From Chloroflexi bacterium TSY (lineage in GTDB: Bacteria; Chloroflexota; Anaerolineae; Caldilineales; Caldilineaceae): a stretch of 59,764 bases of DNA. Within the stretch, counting starts at the first letter, position 1; the number at the start of each line of letters is the position of its first letter. A program made the position numbers and the translations under genes. Under the pieces are notes generated by a model. That model was not told the DNA's origin. It saw only the letters and a list, made by a program, of their open reading frames with translations, and searched no databases. The stretch is taken from contig JAHBNG010000091.1 of assembly GCA_019217005.1 (NCBI GenBank), forward strand, positions 1 through 59,764. Reading direction: 5' to 3'. This document shows positions 26,829 through 36,400 of the stretch, piece by piece.

Positions 26829-26969
26829 GTGTGTATCGCCACAACCGCGGCCGGGAACGTCCCCCTCAACAACCAGCTTGCCGACTACACCAGCATCGCT
26901 GCTGAAGCACGACAAGCGTTCGAGGCGGACTGGAACCGACTCAACCTGATTTTGATTGACCTCCTGTAG
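26829..26969 (+). pseudogene. C-terminal fragment, possibly a DUF1772 membrane protein
   Basis: The frame reads AAGNVPLNNQLADYTSIAAE and FEADWNRLNLILIDLL, then stops. NVPLNxxLA followed by WNRxN resembles the last part of DUF1772 (anthrone oxygenase-like) proteins. No start is present. The following sequence (26970-27308) holds no gene I can support. Confidence 0.4.
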
Positions 26970-27308
26970 AATTGCGACATCAGTTTCTAAATCACTATGT
27001 TTGCACTTTTTGAACTGACACAGAGATCCACTGAGGAGATACTGAGATTTCGCTCTGTAGAATCTCTGTGTAACACTTAAAGCTGCAAAGATACTGTCTA
27101 AATAGTAATCCCACAAAACATCAAAGAACCGTTGTAACGACCCTGCCAAGTCCAAGGGGATAAATCAGCTGGTCAGCAAATCAGCTAGCCAGCCTGATTT
27201 CTCGAGCATCCTCTGGATGTACACCAGAGAGTTGACCAGGCGTGCATACGCTGACGGGCTGAGTATTTACGAAAGGGTGTAAAGTCGTCCGGCATGGGAT
27301 TGTTTGAA

Positions 27309-28848
27309 CTACAACGGCATGCCCAGCACGCCCCAATAACGCAAAAACAGCACAAAGGCGATGCTGGTGAGCGTAACGAATCCCCACGTAACCAACGATA
27401 TGGTGTGAGCCGTCTGCCTGCGATAGACTGCGATCCCAACATAGCAGAGCGCGCCCGCCAACAACGTACTCACCAATGCCCCAATGAAGAGATAGATCCG
27501 CAAGGGAATATCCGGTCCAGCACTCATCTGATCGGCGCTTAACAAGTAGTTGATGACGAATCCCGTCCCTCCCAGCAGCAACAGATTGAGGATACAGGTC
27601 AACCCTAATATGAGCTTTGGTAGCCAACTGCTATTTGTCGCGGCAAGCGTAAATTGGGGTAGCAGGCTGGCGACTGCCCCAGCTAAAAAGATGAAGCCGA
27701 AAAGAAGGATCAGCGGCAGTTGGACGGCTGCGGTGCTATACCAGGGCGTCTGCTGCGCTGCGTTGCCGTACCAGCGCAGCGCTGGATCATCAGCGGCTGC
27801 GGGCAGGTCAACATGCGGGATCGGCTGATCGTTCAGTACTGCGTGAATCCACTCCGTCACGATGCGGACATAGACTGGATCCTCACTTTTCTTTGTGCCG
27901 CCGAGGCTATGGCCTTTCTCTGGAAAGAGATACATCCGGCTTTTGTCGTGGCTTTGCGCCGCCAGCAGCGGCGTCAGGCGGTGCATACTGTCGCTGCTGG
28001 GCACTGTACCATCGCGCGCCCCAAACAAAAGCAGGGCGGGCATATCAATATCATGCCATTCCTCTACCGGGTCCAGATAGGGATCATAGGCGATGAACCA
28101 GAGGTCGCAAGCTGAAGAATAGATGCATCCCTTTCATCGCGGTCCGAATCGCGCCATCCGAAAAACCGAGGCCGCGCAGCTCATTGCCCACGCCCCACAT
28201 CTCCTGATTCGCCAACGGCATCGCTGCGGATGTAACCTGAACGATAAAGGCCAGCTGCGGATCGCGTGGCGCGGCTAGGGGCGAGAGCCAGCCCCCTTGA
28301 CTTACACCCCATAATCCTACCTTATCGGCTTGAATTTCAGATTGTTCCCGCAATCGTCGCGCCGCCACTAACGCATCAGCAGCAAGTTCGTGAAGGCTGG
28401 CCATCTGCCAGTTGCCGGTTGACTCGCCTGTTCCCCGTTTATCATAGATGAGCGCTGCGATCCCCGCTTCAGCAAACATCCGTGCATCGGATCGATACGG
28501 TACGCGTGTATCCGGTCCCGAACCGTGGAGTAAGACGACACCGGGAAATGGTCCCGCGCCGTTTGGCAGATAGAGCGTGCCAGCCAGCGTTGTCTGGCCA
28601 TTCACAAAGGATAGCTCGCGGGTAACATACAGTTGCGCTGGCAAACGCTGCTGCGCCGTACCTGGTGAAATGTCCGCTGCGCTGACGCGTTGACAAGTCA
28701 CGAACATCATGATAAACGTAATGACAACAAGACCGACTTGGGCGGTTCTCTTAAAAAACATGCCGTAGCAGCACATTGCCGCGTCGTCTTGTTTTTGGTG
28801 GCTTGTGTTGTTGTGTGTGGGGATGGCGCTACTCTTGAGTTTCGTCAT
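27309..28848 (-). pseudogene. Exported alpha/beta hydrolase with C-terminal membrane domain, frameshifted
   Basis: The N-terminal part (28848 to about 28100) has a membrane or signal segment and a hydrolase core: LLHGSGPDTR, YDKRGTGES, and the nucleophile elbow GVSQGGW. After KGMHLFF the frame changes near 28100, and WFIAYDPYLDP continues to the catalytic acid (LLFGARDGTVP) and His (FPEKGHSLGG). About 140 residues with four or five helices then run to the end. Relatives have extra residues at the junction, so a small deletion may accompany the frameshift. ATG 28848 has a good AAGGAG site. It is divergent from the kinase gene at 29206. Confidence 0.72.
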
Positions 28849-29205
28849 GGTAATTGCTCCTTGTGATTGTTGGATTCATTCCTGTCAAGAAGAAACGTAT
28901 GCAGAATCGCATTCCGAAATCAGGCCAGGAACCTTCCTCTCGACAAATCGCATACGACCAAATCCTGGATTGCGACGTGACCACCAGTGTAGCAAACGGG
29001 TCGCACGGCCAACAGTGTCAGGTGGCCTATAGCGGATTCACATTGCAAACGCGCCATTGCTATGACCCTCACAGTCCGACTATGACCCCAAAATAGGATC
29101 ATGCGCGCATGACAATCCGCCCAGTAAGGACTATAATCAGAGCTAGTGATTGGTCATTTGTTATTGGTCACTGGTTCTTTTGGATAATCAAAGGACAACC
29201 TCTAT
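28849..29205. other. Divergent intergenic region without a gene
   Basis: These 357 bases separate the hydrolase relic (minus) from the kinase operon (plus). I see no coding potential. The right half holds the predicted promoter of the kinase operon at 29109-29137. Confidence 0.5.
29109..29137 (+). promoter_or_regulatory. Sigma-70-type promoter of the kinase/regulator operon
   Basis: ATGACA (29109-29114) and TATAAT (29132-29137) are separated by 17 bases: a five-of-six -35 box with a perfect -10 box. It lies 69 bases upstream of the kinase start at 29206. Confidence 0.55.
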
Positions 29206-30471
29206 ATGAAGAGTCGAGGTCTCAGTCATTCAAACACCGATGGGGCAAGTGCCGTCGCTTTTGTGCTGATTGTGGTGGCGTCTTATGCTTCGTGGTTTAT
29301 CAACGCAGGCAACCTGGATCTGGCCGCGGCCAACTTACCCCTTGCTGTGGGGTTGGGGGTCCTCTACTGCGTGGTGGGGACAGTGGGGTTTGCCTGGGTA
29401 CAGCAGTCTAGAAGCGACCGCCAGTTGTGGATAGCCACGTACTTTCTGATGCAATTCGCGGCGGGATTTTGGGCGTCATGGCTGTTGAAAGGGATCAACT
29501 CCATCACCATTCTGTTACTCCCGTTGGCGTGGCAGAGCGTCCTGACTCGCTCCGCAACAGCAACCATCCTCGTGAATCCAATGCTCTGTCTCGGAATCGT
29601 CTTGCTTTATGGCGTTTTGAGACCATCCTGGGCTGATGCATGGCGGATGAGCGCAACATTGATTGCTGGGATCATTGCGGCCATACTTTTTGGTCGCCTA
29701 GCCGTCCGCGCGCAGGATGCCCGCGCCGAAAGTAGCCGCTTGGCTGCTGACCTGCAAGCCAAAAATGCGGAGCTACGGGCCTACGCGGCCACAGCAGAAG
29801 AAGCGGCCATCGCGGCCGAACGCAATCGACTGGCGCGCGAGATCCACGATTCGTTAGGCCATTACCTCACGGCATCGGCCATGCAGGTGCAATCGGCGCG
29901 GGCCATGTTAACTAGCAGCGGTCTGGCAGCCCAGGTGCCGGAAGTGGTGGATGCCCTTCGCAAAGCCGAGGGCCTCTCTCAGGAGGCGCTGGTCGATGTG
30001 CGCCGTTCAGTCACGGCCCTGCGGGAGACATCCATCATTCAACCATCACTTCCCCAGGCGATTCGCGAGCTTTGCCAGAGCACCGAACCAAGAAATGGTG
30101 TGGCGGTCCGTTTTACGGTAACGGGCCATGAACAGCCTTTACCTCCCCAAGCAGAACTGACTCTCTATCGGGTGGGCCAGGAGGGTCTAACCAATATCTA
30201 TAAGCACGCGCAAGCATCTTTCGCCCAAGTGGTCCTTTGCTATGAATCTAGGTGCGTTCGTTTGACGGTTGAGGATGATGGCATTGGTGTCACTGCTAAT
30301 CATCTGGACACGAATCGTCTGAACAGAGCGTCACCAGAAGGTGCAGTGTCCTCAGCGTATGGATTTGGCCTGTTGGGTCTGCGCGAACGGCTCAGCCTTT
30401 TAGGCGGAAAGATCGATATGAAGCAGAGTCGGGTTGGCGGCGTTTTGCTGCAAGTGGAGGTGCCATTATGA
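29206..30471 (+). CDS. NarX-type sensor histidine kinase (HisKA_3)
   Basis: A 421-residue membrane kinase. About five hydrophobic helices fill residues 15-165. They are followed by a short coiled coil, a HisKA_3 domain with the phospho-acceptor His in RLAREIHDSLGHYLTASAM, and an ATPase domain (DDGIGV, then GFGLLGLRERL). The helical sensor has no recognisable ligand domain. The gene overlaps the next response regulator gene by four bases, so the two form a classical two-component pair. Confidence 0.92.
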   Translation: MKSRGLSHSNTDGASAVAFVLIVVASYASWFINAGNLDLAAANLPLAVGLGVLYCVVGTVGFAWVQQSRSDRQLWIATYFLMQFAAGFWASWLLKGINSITILLLPLAWQSVLTRSATATILVNPMLCLGIVLLYGVLRPSWADAWRMSATLIAGIIAAILFGRLAVRAQDARAESSRLAADLQAKNAELRAYAATAEEAAIAAERNRLAREIHDSLGHYLTASAMQVQSARAMLTSSGLAAQVPEVVDALRKAEGLSQEALVDVRRSVTALRETSIIQPSLPQAIRELCQSTEPRNGVAVRFTVTGHEQPLPPQAELTLYRVGQEGLTNIYKHAQASFAQVVLCYESRCVRLTVEDDGIGVTANHLDTNRLNRASPEGAVSSAYGFGLLGLRERLSLLGGKIDMKQSRVGGVLLQVEVPL

Positions 30472-31115
30472 CGATTCGCCTGCTGGTGGTTGATGATCAG
30501 GCCCTCTTCCGCGATGGTTTGTGTCGGCTATTGAATGCTCAGCCCGATTTTACTGTGATTGGCGAAGCGGCCAACGGTCAAGAAGCTGTCGAGCAAGCCA
30601 GGAGATTGCAACCCAAAGTTGTATTGATGGACTTGCGGATGCCGGTCATGGACGGGGTCAGGGCGACGCAACAGATCGTCGATGCCGCTTTGGGAAGCAA
30701 AGTCATTGCGCTGACCACCTTCGACGATGATGAACTTGTCTTCGACTGTCTACGCGCGGGGGCTGTCAGCTATCTGCTCAAGGCCACATCGCCAGATGAA
30801 CTCACGAGCGCCATCCGCCGCGTGGCCAGTGGCGAGTCGATTCTTGATCCGGGTGTGACAACCAAAGTCGTCGCTGAGTTCACTCGATTGGCCAATCAGA
30901 TGCCGCGCCTTCAACCACTGCCAGAGCCACTTTCAGGCCGCGAATTAGAGGTATTGCGCCTTGTTACACGCGGTTTTACCAACAAAGAGATTGCCGAGGC
31001 ACTGGTGATCGCTGAGGGTACTGTCCGTAACCACGTAACCACAATCCTGGCAAAACTGGGCGTAACAGCCCGTACCCAAGCAGCTGTCAAGGCGAAGGAG
31101 TTGGGGCTTGTTTAA
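30468..31115 (+). CDS. NarL/LuxR-type response regulator
   Basis: A 215-residue partner of the preceding kinase. The receiver has LLVVDDQ, the phospho-acceptor Asp in VVLMDLRMPVMDG, the Thr in VIALTTFDD and the Lys in YLLKATSPDEL. The LuxR helix-turn-helix is SGRELEVLRLVTRGFTNKEI. The start overlaps the kinase stop (ATGA). No target site can be told from the sequence. Confidence 0.93.
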   Translation: MTIRLLVVDDQALFRDGLCRLLNAQPDFTVIGEAANGQEAVEQARRLQPKVVLMDLRMPVMDGVRATQQIVDAALGSKVIALTTFDDDELVFDCLRAGAVSYLLKATSPDELTSAIRRVASGESILDPGVTTKVVAEFTRLANQMPRLQPLPEPLSGRELEVLRLVTRGFTNKEIAEALVIAEGTVRNHVTTILAKLGVTARTQAAVKAKELGLV

Positions 31116-31289
31116 TTCAGACGTATATCTGATTCTCCTTTCGATTTGATTGCGCCATGATTTCCAAAGTTGAGGTCTCGTTACCCTCGCCGGAAACAGT
31201 ATGTCAAAAGTGAGTCTGAAGATATCCACCTTTAGGTACATCAAGGGGTGTATCTTTCGGAGCACAGTTGTCGTTGTCCTTTGTGTGTC

Positions 31290-31481
31290 AAGAGTTTATC
31301 GCTACCCGTGAGGATCCAGCACCCCCCCTGGCCCGTTACCGACTTGCGTTTTACCCCCGCCGAAGCCGCCGAATTTCTCAACCAGGTGATGGGCCTAACC
31401 CTTTCAGCAAAAGAGATCGCTGACCTGGAAACCCGCACCGAAGGCTGGATTGCTGGCCTACAAATGGCTGCCCGCTCCACT
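31290..31481 (+). pseudogene. MalT-type LuxR regulator fragment (ATPase region)
   Basis: The sequence reads [14 protein letters not shown] in one frame and then [19 protein letters not shown] and [20 protein letters not shown] in another. Both blocks belong to the AAA-like domain of MalT-type regulators, where they are normally about ten residues apart, so a small deletion with frame change has occurred. The fragment ends exactly at the start of the 149-bp repeat. Confidence 0.75.
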
Positions 31482-31625
31482 TTTGCGCCCTCACCCCTAC
31501 AACCTATACGCCTGACCTCTACAACCAAATACAACCTCTGATACTCCTTTAGAACGCCGATTTTGACGCCATCTTGCGCTAGGCTAGGAACAGTGACTCA
31601 ACAGTTTTATCTAAGTTCAATTCAA
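31477..31625. repeat. 149-bp direct repeat, copy B, interrupted by the IS element
   Basis: Matches 24894-25042 base for base in length. The copy ends in TTCAATTCAA, where the IS element enters; the repeat's continuation (TTCAATGAAACTTATC) resumes at 33126. Confidence 0.9.
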
Positions 31626-33125
31626 CTTTACTTTCTGGTAAAGGCTTGAGTGACAAAGGGCAAACCGAAAGGGGCGGAAAAAAGAATCCACCCTGAAAAA
31701 ACGGGATAAAATGTAAAAATAGTGCTCGGCTAGTTTAAGCAGCGGCATTGAGGCGGCGATGAGCGAGAACGCCTTTAGGTAAATGGTGTGAAACCGAGGC
31801 CTTTTTCCGAAAGTCAGGGTCGAGTTGGTCAGGAGTTGGAAAAAGAGCACTCGAGAGAACACGGCGCAGCCTGCCGGGAGTGGCTTGAGGCTCTCGATCC
31901 CAGTAGCCAGTCGGTATGGGAGGAAGAGAAGCGGCTAAATGGGAAAGAAGATTGCCAGCCAGCAGCCCCAGTTCAGGTAAGCGGAAACAAGCCTCATCGG
32001 CATGAACAAATTGACGATGTAAGCCAATCATCTGCTTGGAAGCCAAGGGGGGATGTTCAACAGGCCAGCGTTCCAGGTAGACAAGATAAATGGTTTCAGG
32101 CTGCAAAGTCATAACGGTCGCCAAAACCAAAGGTGTGTTGTAGGCCGGATCCTGAATGACGTAAATCGAGTAGGTACGGTTGGCTGTATCCACCTTGGTT
32201 GTTCTGGGGACGAGATTGTGCCATGCTTGATAGCAAATCAGGCGACCACTATAGAGAAAGCGACCAGACGAGTCCGGAGTTGTAGCCTCGAGTCGCTTTC
32301 CTTATAGCTGCGAGAGAGCGGTCGCACAATATCACCATATTCAGGTGGTCTGCCTTTTTCTTTGCGTTTGGGGAACTCATTGCGGCGCACTGTGCAGTTA
32401 ATCGCTTCCCGCAGGACAAATCGGTCTATGCCGCTTTCTAGCATTTCTCTGATTGTAAACCCGGCATCGACCACCGCCACTTCGTCTGACTCCAGTGATT
32501 TCTTCGTCTCTTTCAGCAGCTTTTTCCGAAACTCACTTTCCTTTGTTCCAACCGTGCATCTCATGATTGCCTTGAGCAGTGGCACTCGCTTCCCGCCTAT
32601 CTCCCCCGAGCTTATCATCACTCCAAAGATGAGCGGGCAATGCCCGACGAGCCGTTGAGTTATAGAGTCGGTTCACTTTCCTTGCAGCTTCGGTCGCCAG
32701 AACCCTGTGATATCTATGCTTTTCACTCGGTACCCTTCTAACTTTTTTGCCTCCCATTCCCCTTTCCACTCCACTTCTTCTTGCCACGACCCCAGCAGAC
32801 TTGTGATATCCCATGATCCATATCGAAAGCTCCACCAGCTTCGCCGGAGCTCCTCATCTTCAAACCCGCTTTCTTTCAATGCGCTATGGATTGCTCCTCG
32901 ACTTTTCAGAAACGACCCATTCAGCATTGCCCACATCAGACGCATTACATTTACGTTTGTTCCCATCGGCGTTACTTGCAATACATTCATCAGTACTGCT
33001 ATAGTTATTTCTGGCGCGGTTAGCATTCCTTCCTCCTTTTTGGGTTCTCTACCTTTAGGATGAACTGCTAACCGCTTTTTGTCACATTTCTCACCTCATC
33101 TCTTTTCTTTTACCAGAAAGTAAAG
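31626..33125. mobile_element. IS4-superfamily insertion sequence, 1,500 bp
   Basis: Both ends carry the perfect 17-base inverted repeat CTTTACTTTCTGGTAAA, and the element is flanked by the direct repeat TTCAA (31621-31625 and 33126-33130). The empty site is visible in repeat copy A, where GTTCAATTCAATGAAAC is uninterrupted, so the 5-bp target duplication is directly demonstrated. It contains one degenerate transposase gene on the minus strand. Confidence 0.92.
31735..33026 (-). pseudogene. DDE transposase, IS4 superfamily, at least three frameshifts
   Basis: The protein is spread over several frames: MLTAPEITIAVLMNVLQVTP through SIDITGFWRPKLQGK (first Asp region), VNRLYNSTARRALPA, then VAVVDAGFTIREMLESGIDR (second Asp region), and after another shift GRLICYQAWHNLVP to YLERWPVEHPPLASK. 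The last segment fits the IS4-type Y-(2)-R-(3)-E-(6)-K signature exactly. Frame changes lie near 32690, 32620 and 32270, so no active enzyme is expected although the element's ends are intact. Confidence 0.82.
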
Positions 33126-33156
33126 TTCAATGAAACTTATCAATTTCGTTTAAAAA

Positions 33157-33262
33157 ACAGTAGCAGCAAAAGTCGGGTACAAATTTTTCATGCAAACAGA
33201 GGGCTGCTCTAGGATTTCACCCCTTATGGTCATTTTTTGTACCCGACTTTTGCCGTAGCTGT
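33157..33262. repeat. Miniature inverted-repeat element next to the IS
   Basis: GCAAAAGTCGGGTACAAA at 33166-33183 has its exact reverse complement at 33236-33253, and the flanking ACAG/CTGT ends extend the pairing imperfectly. About 50 non-coding bases lie between. It looks like a small non-autonomous element or a pair of IS ends. Confidence 0.6.
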
Positions 33263-33317
33263 AAAAAAAGGAACATAAGCTTTGGTTCCGGGCGGCTCAG
33301 GTGTGGACGCGCCTTCA

Positions 33318-33437
33318 ATGCTTAACCATCAACGACGGATAGAGACTCAGAGCGAACGTGAAGCGAAGGTCTTGAGGCTGATCAATGCGGGTCTGTCGAA
33401 TTATGCAACTATCGCCCTAAAAGGACGTATTAATTAA
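33318..33437 (+). pseudogene. LuxR-type helix-turn-helix relic
   Basis: Thirty-nine codons contain TQSEREAKVLRLINAGLSNY, the first half of a LuxR DNA-binding domain, then diverge and stop. It complements rather than overlaps the LuxR C-terminal relic at 22709. The stop lies in a GACGTATTAA direct repeat (33425 and 33438) just before the NRPS gene. Confidence 0.6.
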
Positions 33438-33498
33438 GACGTATTAATAAAGAGTACAACTGGCGTATATTATGGATCAAATAAGGAAGGGCACTCAC

Positions 33499-36400
33499 AT
33501 GAAAGAAGATGTTTGTCGTCCGATGACGCGTCCAATGACGGGCGCTGAGTATCTTGAAAGCCTACGTGACCAACGTGAGGTTTGGATTTATGGGCAACGT
33601 GTAAAAGATGTCACCCGACACCCCGCGTTTCGCAACCAGAGCCGCATGGTCGCCCGCATGTATGATGCTCTACACCATCCCCACACAAAAGCAGAATTAA
33701 CCTGCAAAACGGATACAGGATCGGGGGGATATACCCATCGCTTCTTCAAAGCAAGCCATAACGTCGAGGAGATGGTGGCCGCCCGCGATGCCATCGCTGC
33801 CTGGGAACGTATCGGCTTTGGCTGGATGGGACGTAGCCCCGGATTTATGGGCGCTTTTACAGGCATGCTGGGTCAAAATGCTGAGTTTTTTGCACCCTAT
33901 CAAGCCAATGCCCGCCGTTGGTATGCAGAAACGCAAGAGAAAGTTCTATTCTGTAACCACGCCCTTACAACGCCACCCGTCGACCGCCGTTTGCCACCCG
34001 ATGAAGTAGAGGATGTGCATCTCCATGTGGTTAAAGAGACAGACGGGGGACTGATTCTCCGTGGCGCCAAAAATATCACAACCAACTCGATGTTGAGCAA
34101 TTACAGCGTCGTTGCCAGTGATGGCGTTCGGTTTATCAAAAAGAAAGCGTTTGCCCTGATCTGCATTGTGCCCATGAACAGCGCCAACATCAAATTGATC
34201 TGCCGCCCATCGTATGAAATGGCAGCCGGTCTGATCGGTACGCCCTTCGACTACCCGCTTTCCAGCCGCTTTGATGAGAATGATGCCACTTTCATTTTTG
34301 ATCACGTATTTGTCCCCTGGGAAAATGTATTGGTTTATGGCGATTTGGCGAAATGTAACACCTATATGCAGGCCACTGGCTTTTATCATCGTGGTGGTTT
34401 GCACAGTTGTACCCGTCTGGCGGTCAAGTTGGATTTGATTGCTGGCTTGGTCATGAAAGCGGTTGAGGCCACGGGAACGGATCAATTTCGGGGCGTACAA
34501 GTCAATGTTGGCGAAATTCTGAATTGGCGGCACTTACTATGGGCCTTGAGCGATGCAATGGCTCGCACTGTTACCCCCCACAATGGTGCGGTCGTGCCAA
34601 ACTTAGATTATATGATGGCCTGTCGCATGATGATGACGATGGCTTATCCCAAGGTCAAAGAGATTGTCCACAACATCGTCGCCAGTGGCCTCATTTTCCA
34701 GCCTTCCAGTTCCCGTGACTTTCAGTCACCAGAGCTGCGTCCTTATCTGGACAAATATATGTCTAGCTCGACGGACGATGCAGTCGAGCGGGTGAAGGTG
34801 ATGAAAATGCTGTGGGATGCCATCGGGACCGAGTTCGCCGGCCGCCATGAATTGTATGAGCGCAACAATTATGGCAATCATGAAGTCATTCGGATGCATT
34901 CATTGTTTGAAGGGCGTGATAACGGTACGGTGGATGAGCTGAGAACTTTTGTTGAAACGTGTATGGCGGATTATGACCTGGATGGGTGGAGCTCTCCTGA
35001 CCTGATCAATTCAGATGACATCAATTTTGTCGCTGAAGATTTAGGGAAAAACGGCCATCGTTTACCCGATCAAGCCGTTGCCGAAGATAATCTTTTGGCT
35101 GAACACCATCAGCTTTTGGTCGAATGGAATGACACCCAAACCGATTATCCGGCTGATCATTGCATTCATCACCTATTTGAGGAACAAGTCGAACGTTCCC
35201 CCGACCACATTGCCACCATCTTTGGTGATGAACAACTGACATATCGGGAACTCAATCAGAGGGCCAATCAACTGGCCCACCACTTGCAATCATTGGGTGT
35301 GGGGCCAGAAGTGTTGGTTGGCATCTGCGTGGAACGCTCCCTTGAGATGGTGGTTGGGGTGTTGGGTATCCTCAAGGCAGGGGGGGTTTATGTGCCACTT
35401 GATCCCAATTATCCACTAGAGCGATTAGCCCTTATGTTAACCGATGCGCAACCCCTGGTTTTGCTGAGCGAAAGCCGTTTACTTGATAGTTTGCCACACA
35501 CCTCGGCCAAGATTGTACCTTTGGATACCGACTGGCCAACCGACCAATCCCGGACCAATCCGATGAGCACCATCCAGCCAGAACATCTGGCTTATGTGAT
35601 TTATACGTCCGGTTCAACCGGTAGACCCAAGGGGGTGCAAATAACCCACCAATCTTTAACGAATTTTCTGACGGCGATGCAACAACGACCTGGGCTGACA
35701 AACCAAGACGTCTTGGTCGCTGTCACAACCCTTTCATTTGATATTGCGGCTTTGGAACTCTATCTTCCTCTCATTGTGGGGGCCAAACTCATCATCGCGC
35801 CCCAAGATGCCGTGGCTGATGGTAATCGGTTGCAAATTTTGCTGCATGATCATCAGGCCACTGTAATGCAAGCAACCCCCGCAACTTGGCGACTCTTGTT
35901 ATTCGCAGGCTGGCAAAATGAAACCAAGATCAAGATCCTTTGTGGAGGGGAAACCTTGCCCAATCAGTTGGCCAAACAGTTGTTGGCCCTCAGTCATTCG
36001 GTTTGGAATCTTTATGGCCCCACCGAAACAACGATATGGTCAACGATCTATCAAGTGACCGAAGTCACGGACAAGCCAATTCCCATCGGAAAAGGCATTG
36101 CCAACACAAGCATTTATGTTCTCAACCAACGGTTAGAACCTGTGCCGATTGGCGTTGTTGGCGATTTATATATCGGAGGCGCAAGCTTAGCCAGAGGGTA
36201 TTTGAATCGTCCCGAATTGACCGCCGAGAAGTTCATTTCCAGCCCGTTTGGTGAGGGACGACTATACAAAACGGGTGATTTGGCCCGCTGGCGACCTGAT
36301 AGCGCGGGTGAGCCCGTCCTCGAGTATTTGGGTCGGGCAGATGATCAAATCAAGTTGCGGGGTTTTCGGATTGAGTTGGGAGAGATTGAAGCGGTCTTAA

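Noticed and set aside
26970..27180. Possible small gene or RNA in the gap after the DUF1772-like fragment
   Set aside because: The frame there has no ribosome binding site or family resemblance, and no convincing RNA fold was seen.
33499..35030. HpaB-like domain as a 4-hydroxybutyryl-CoA dehydratase
   Set aside because: That branch of the family needs an iron-sulfur cluster with a characteristic Cys/His set, which I could not find. The HpaB monooxygenase assignment fits better.
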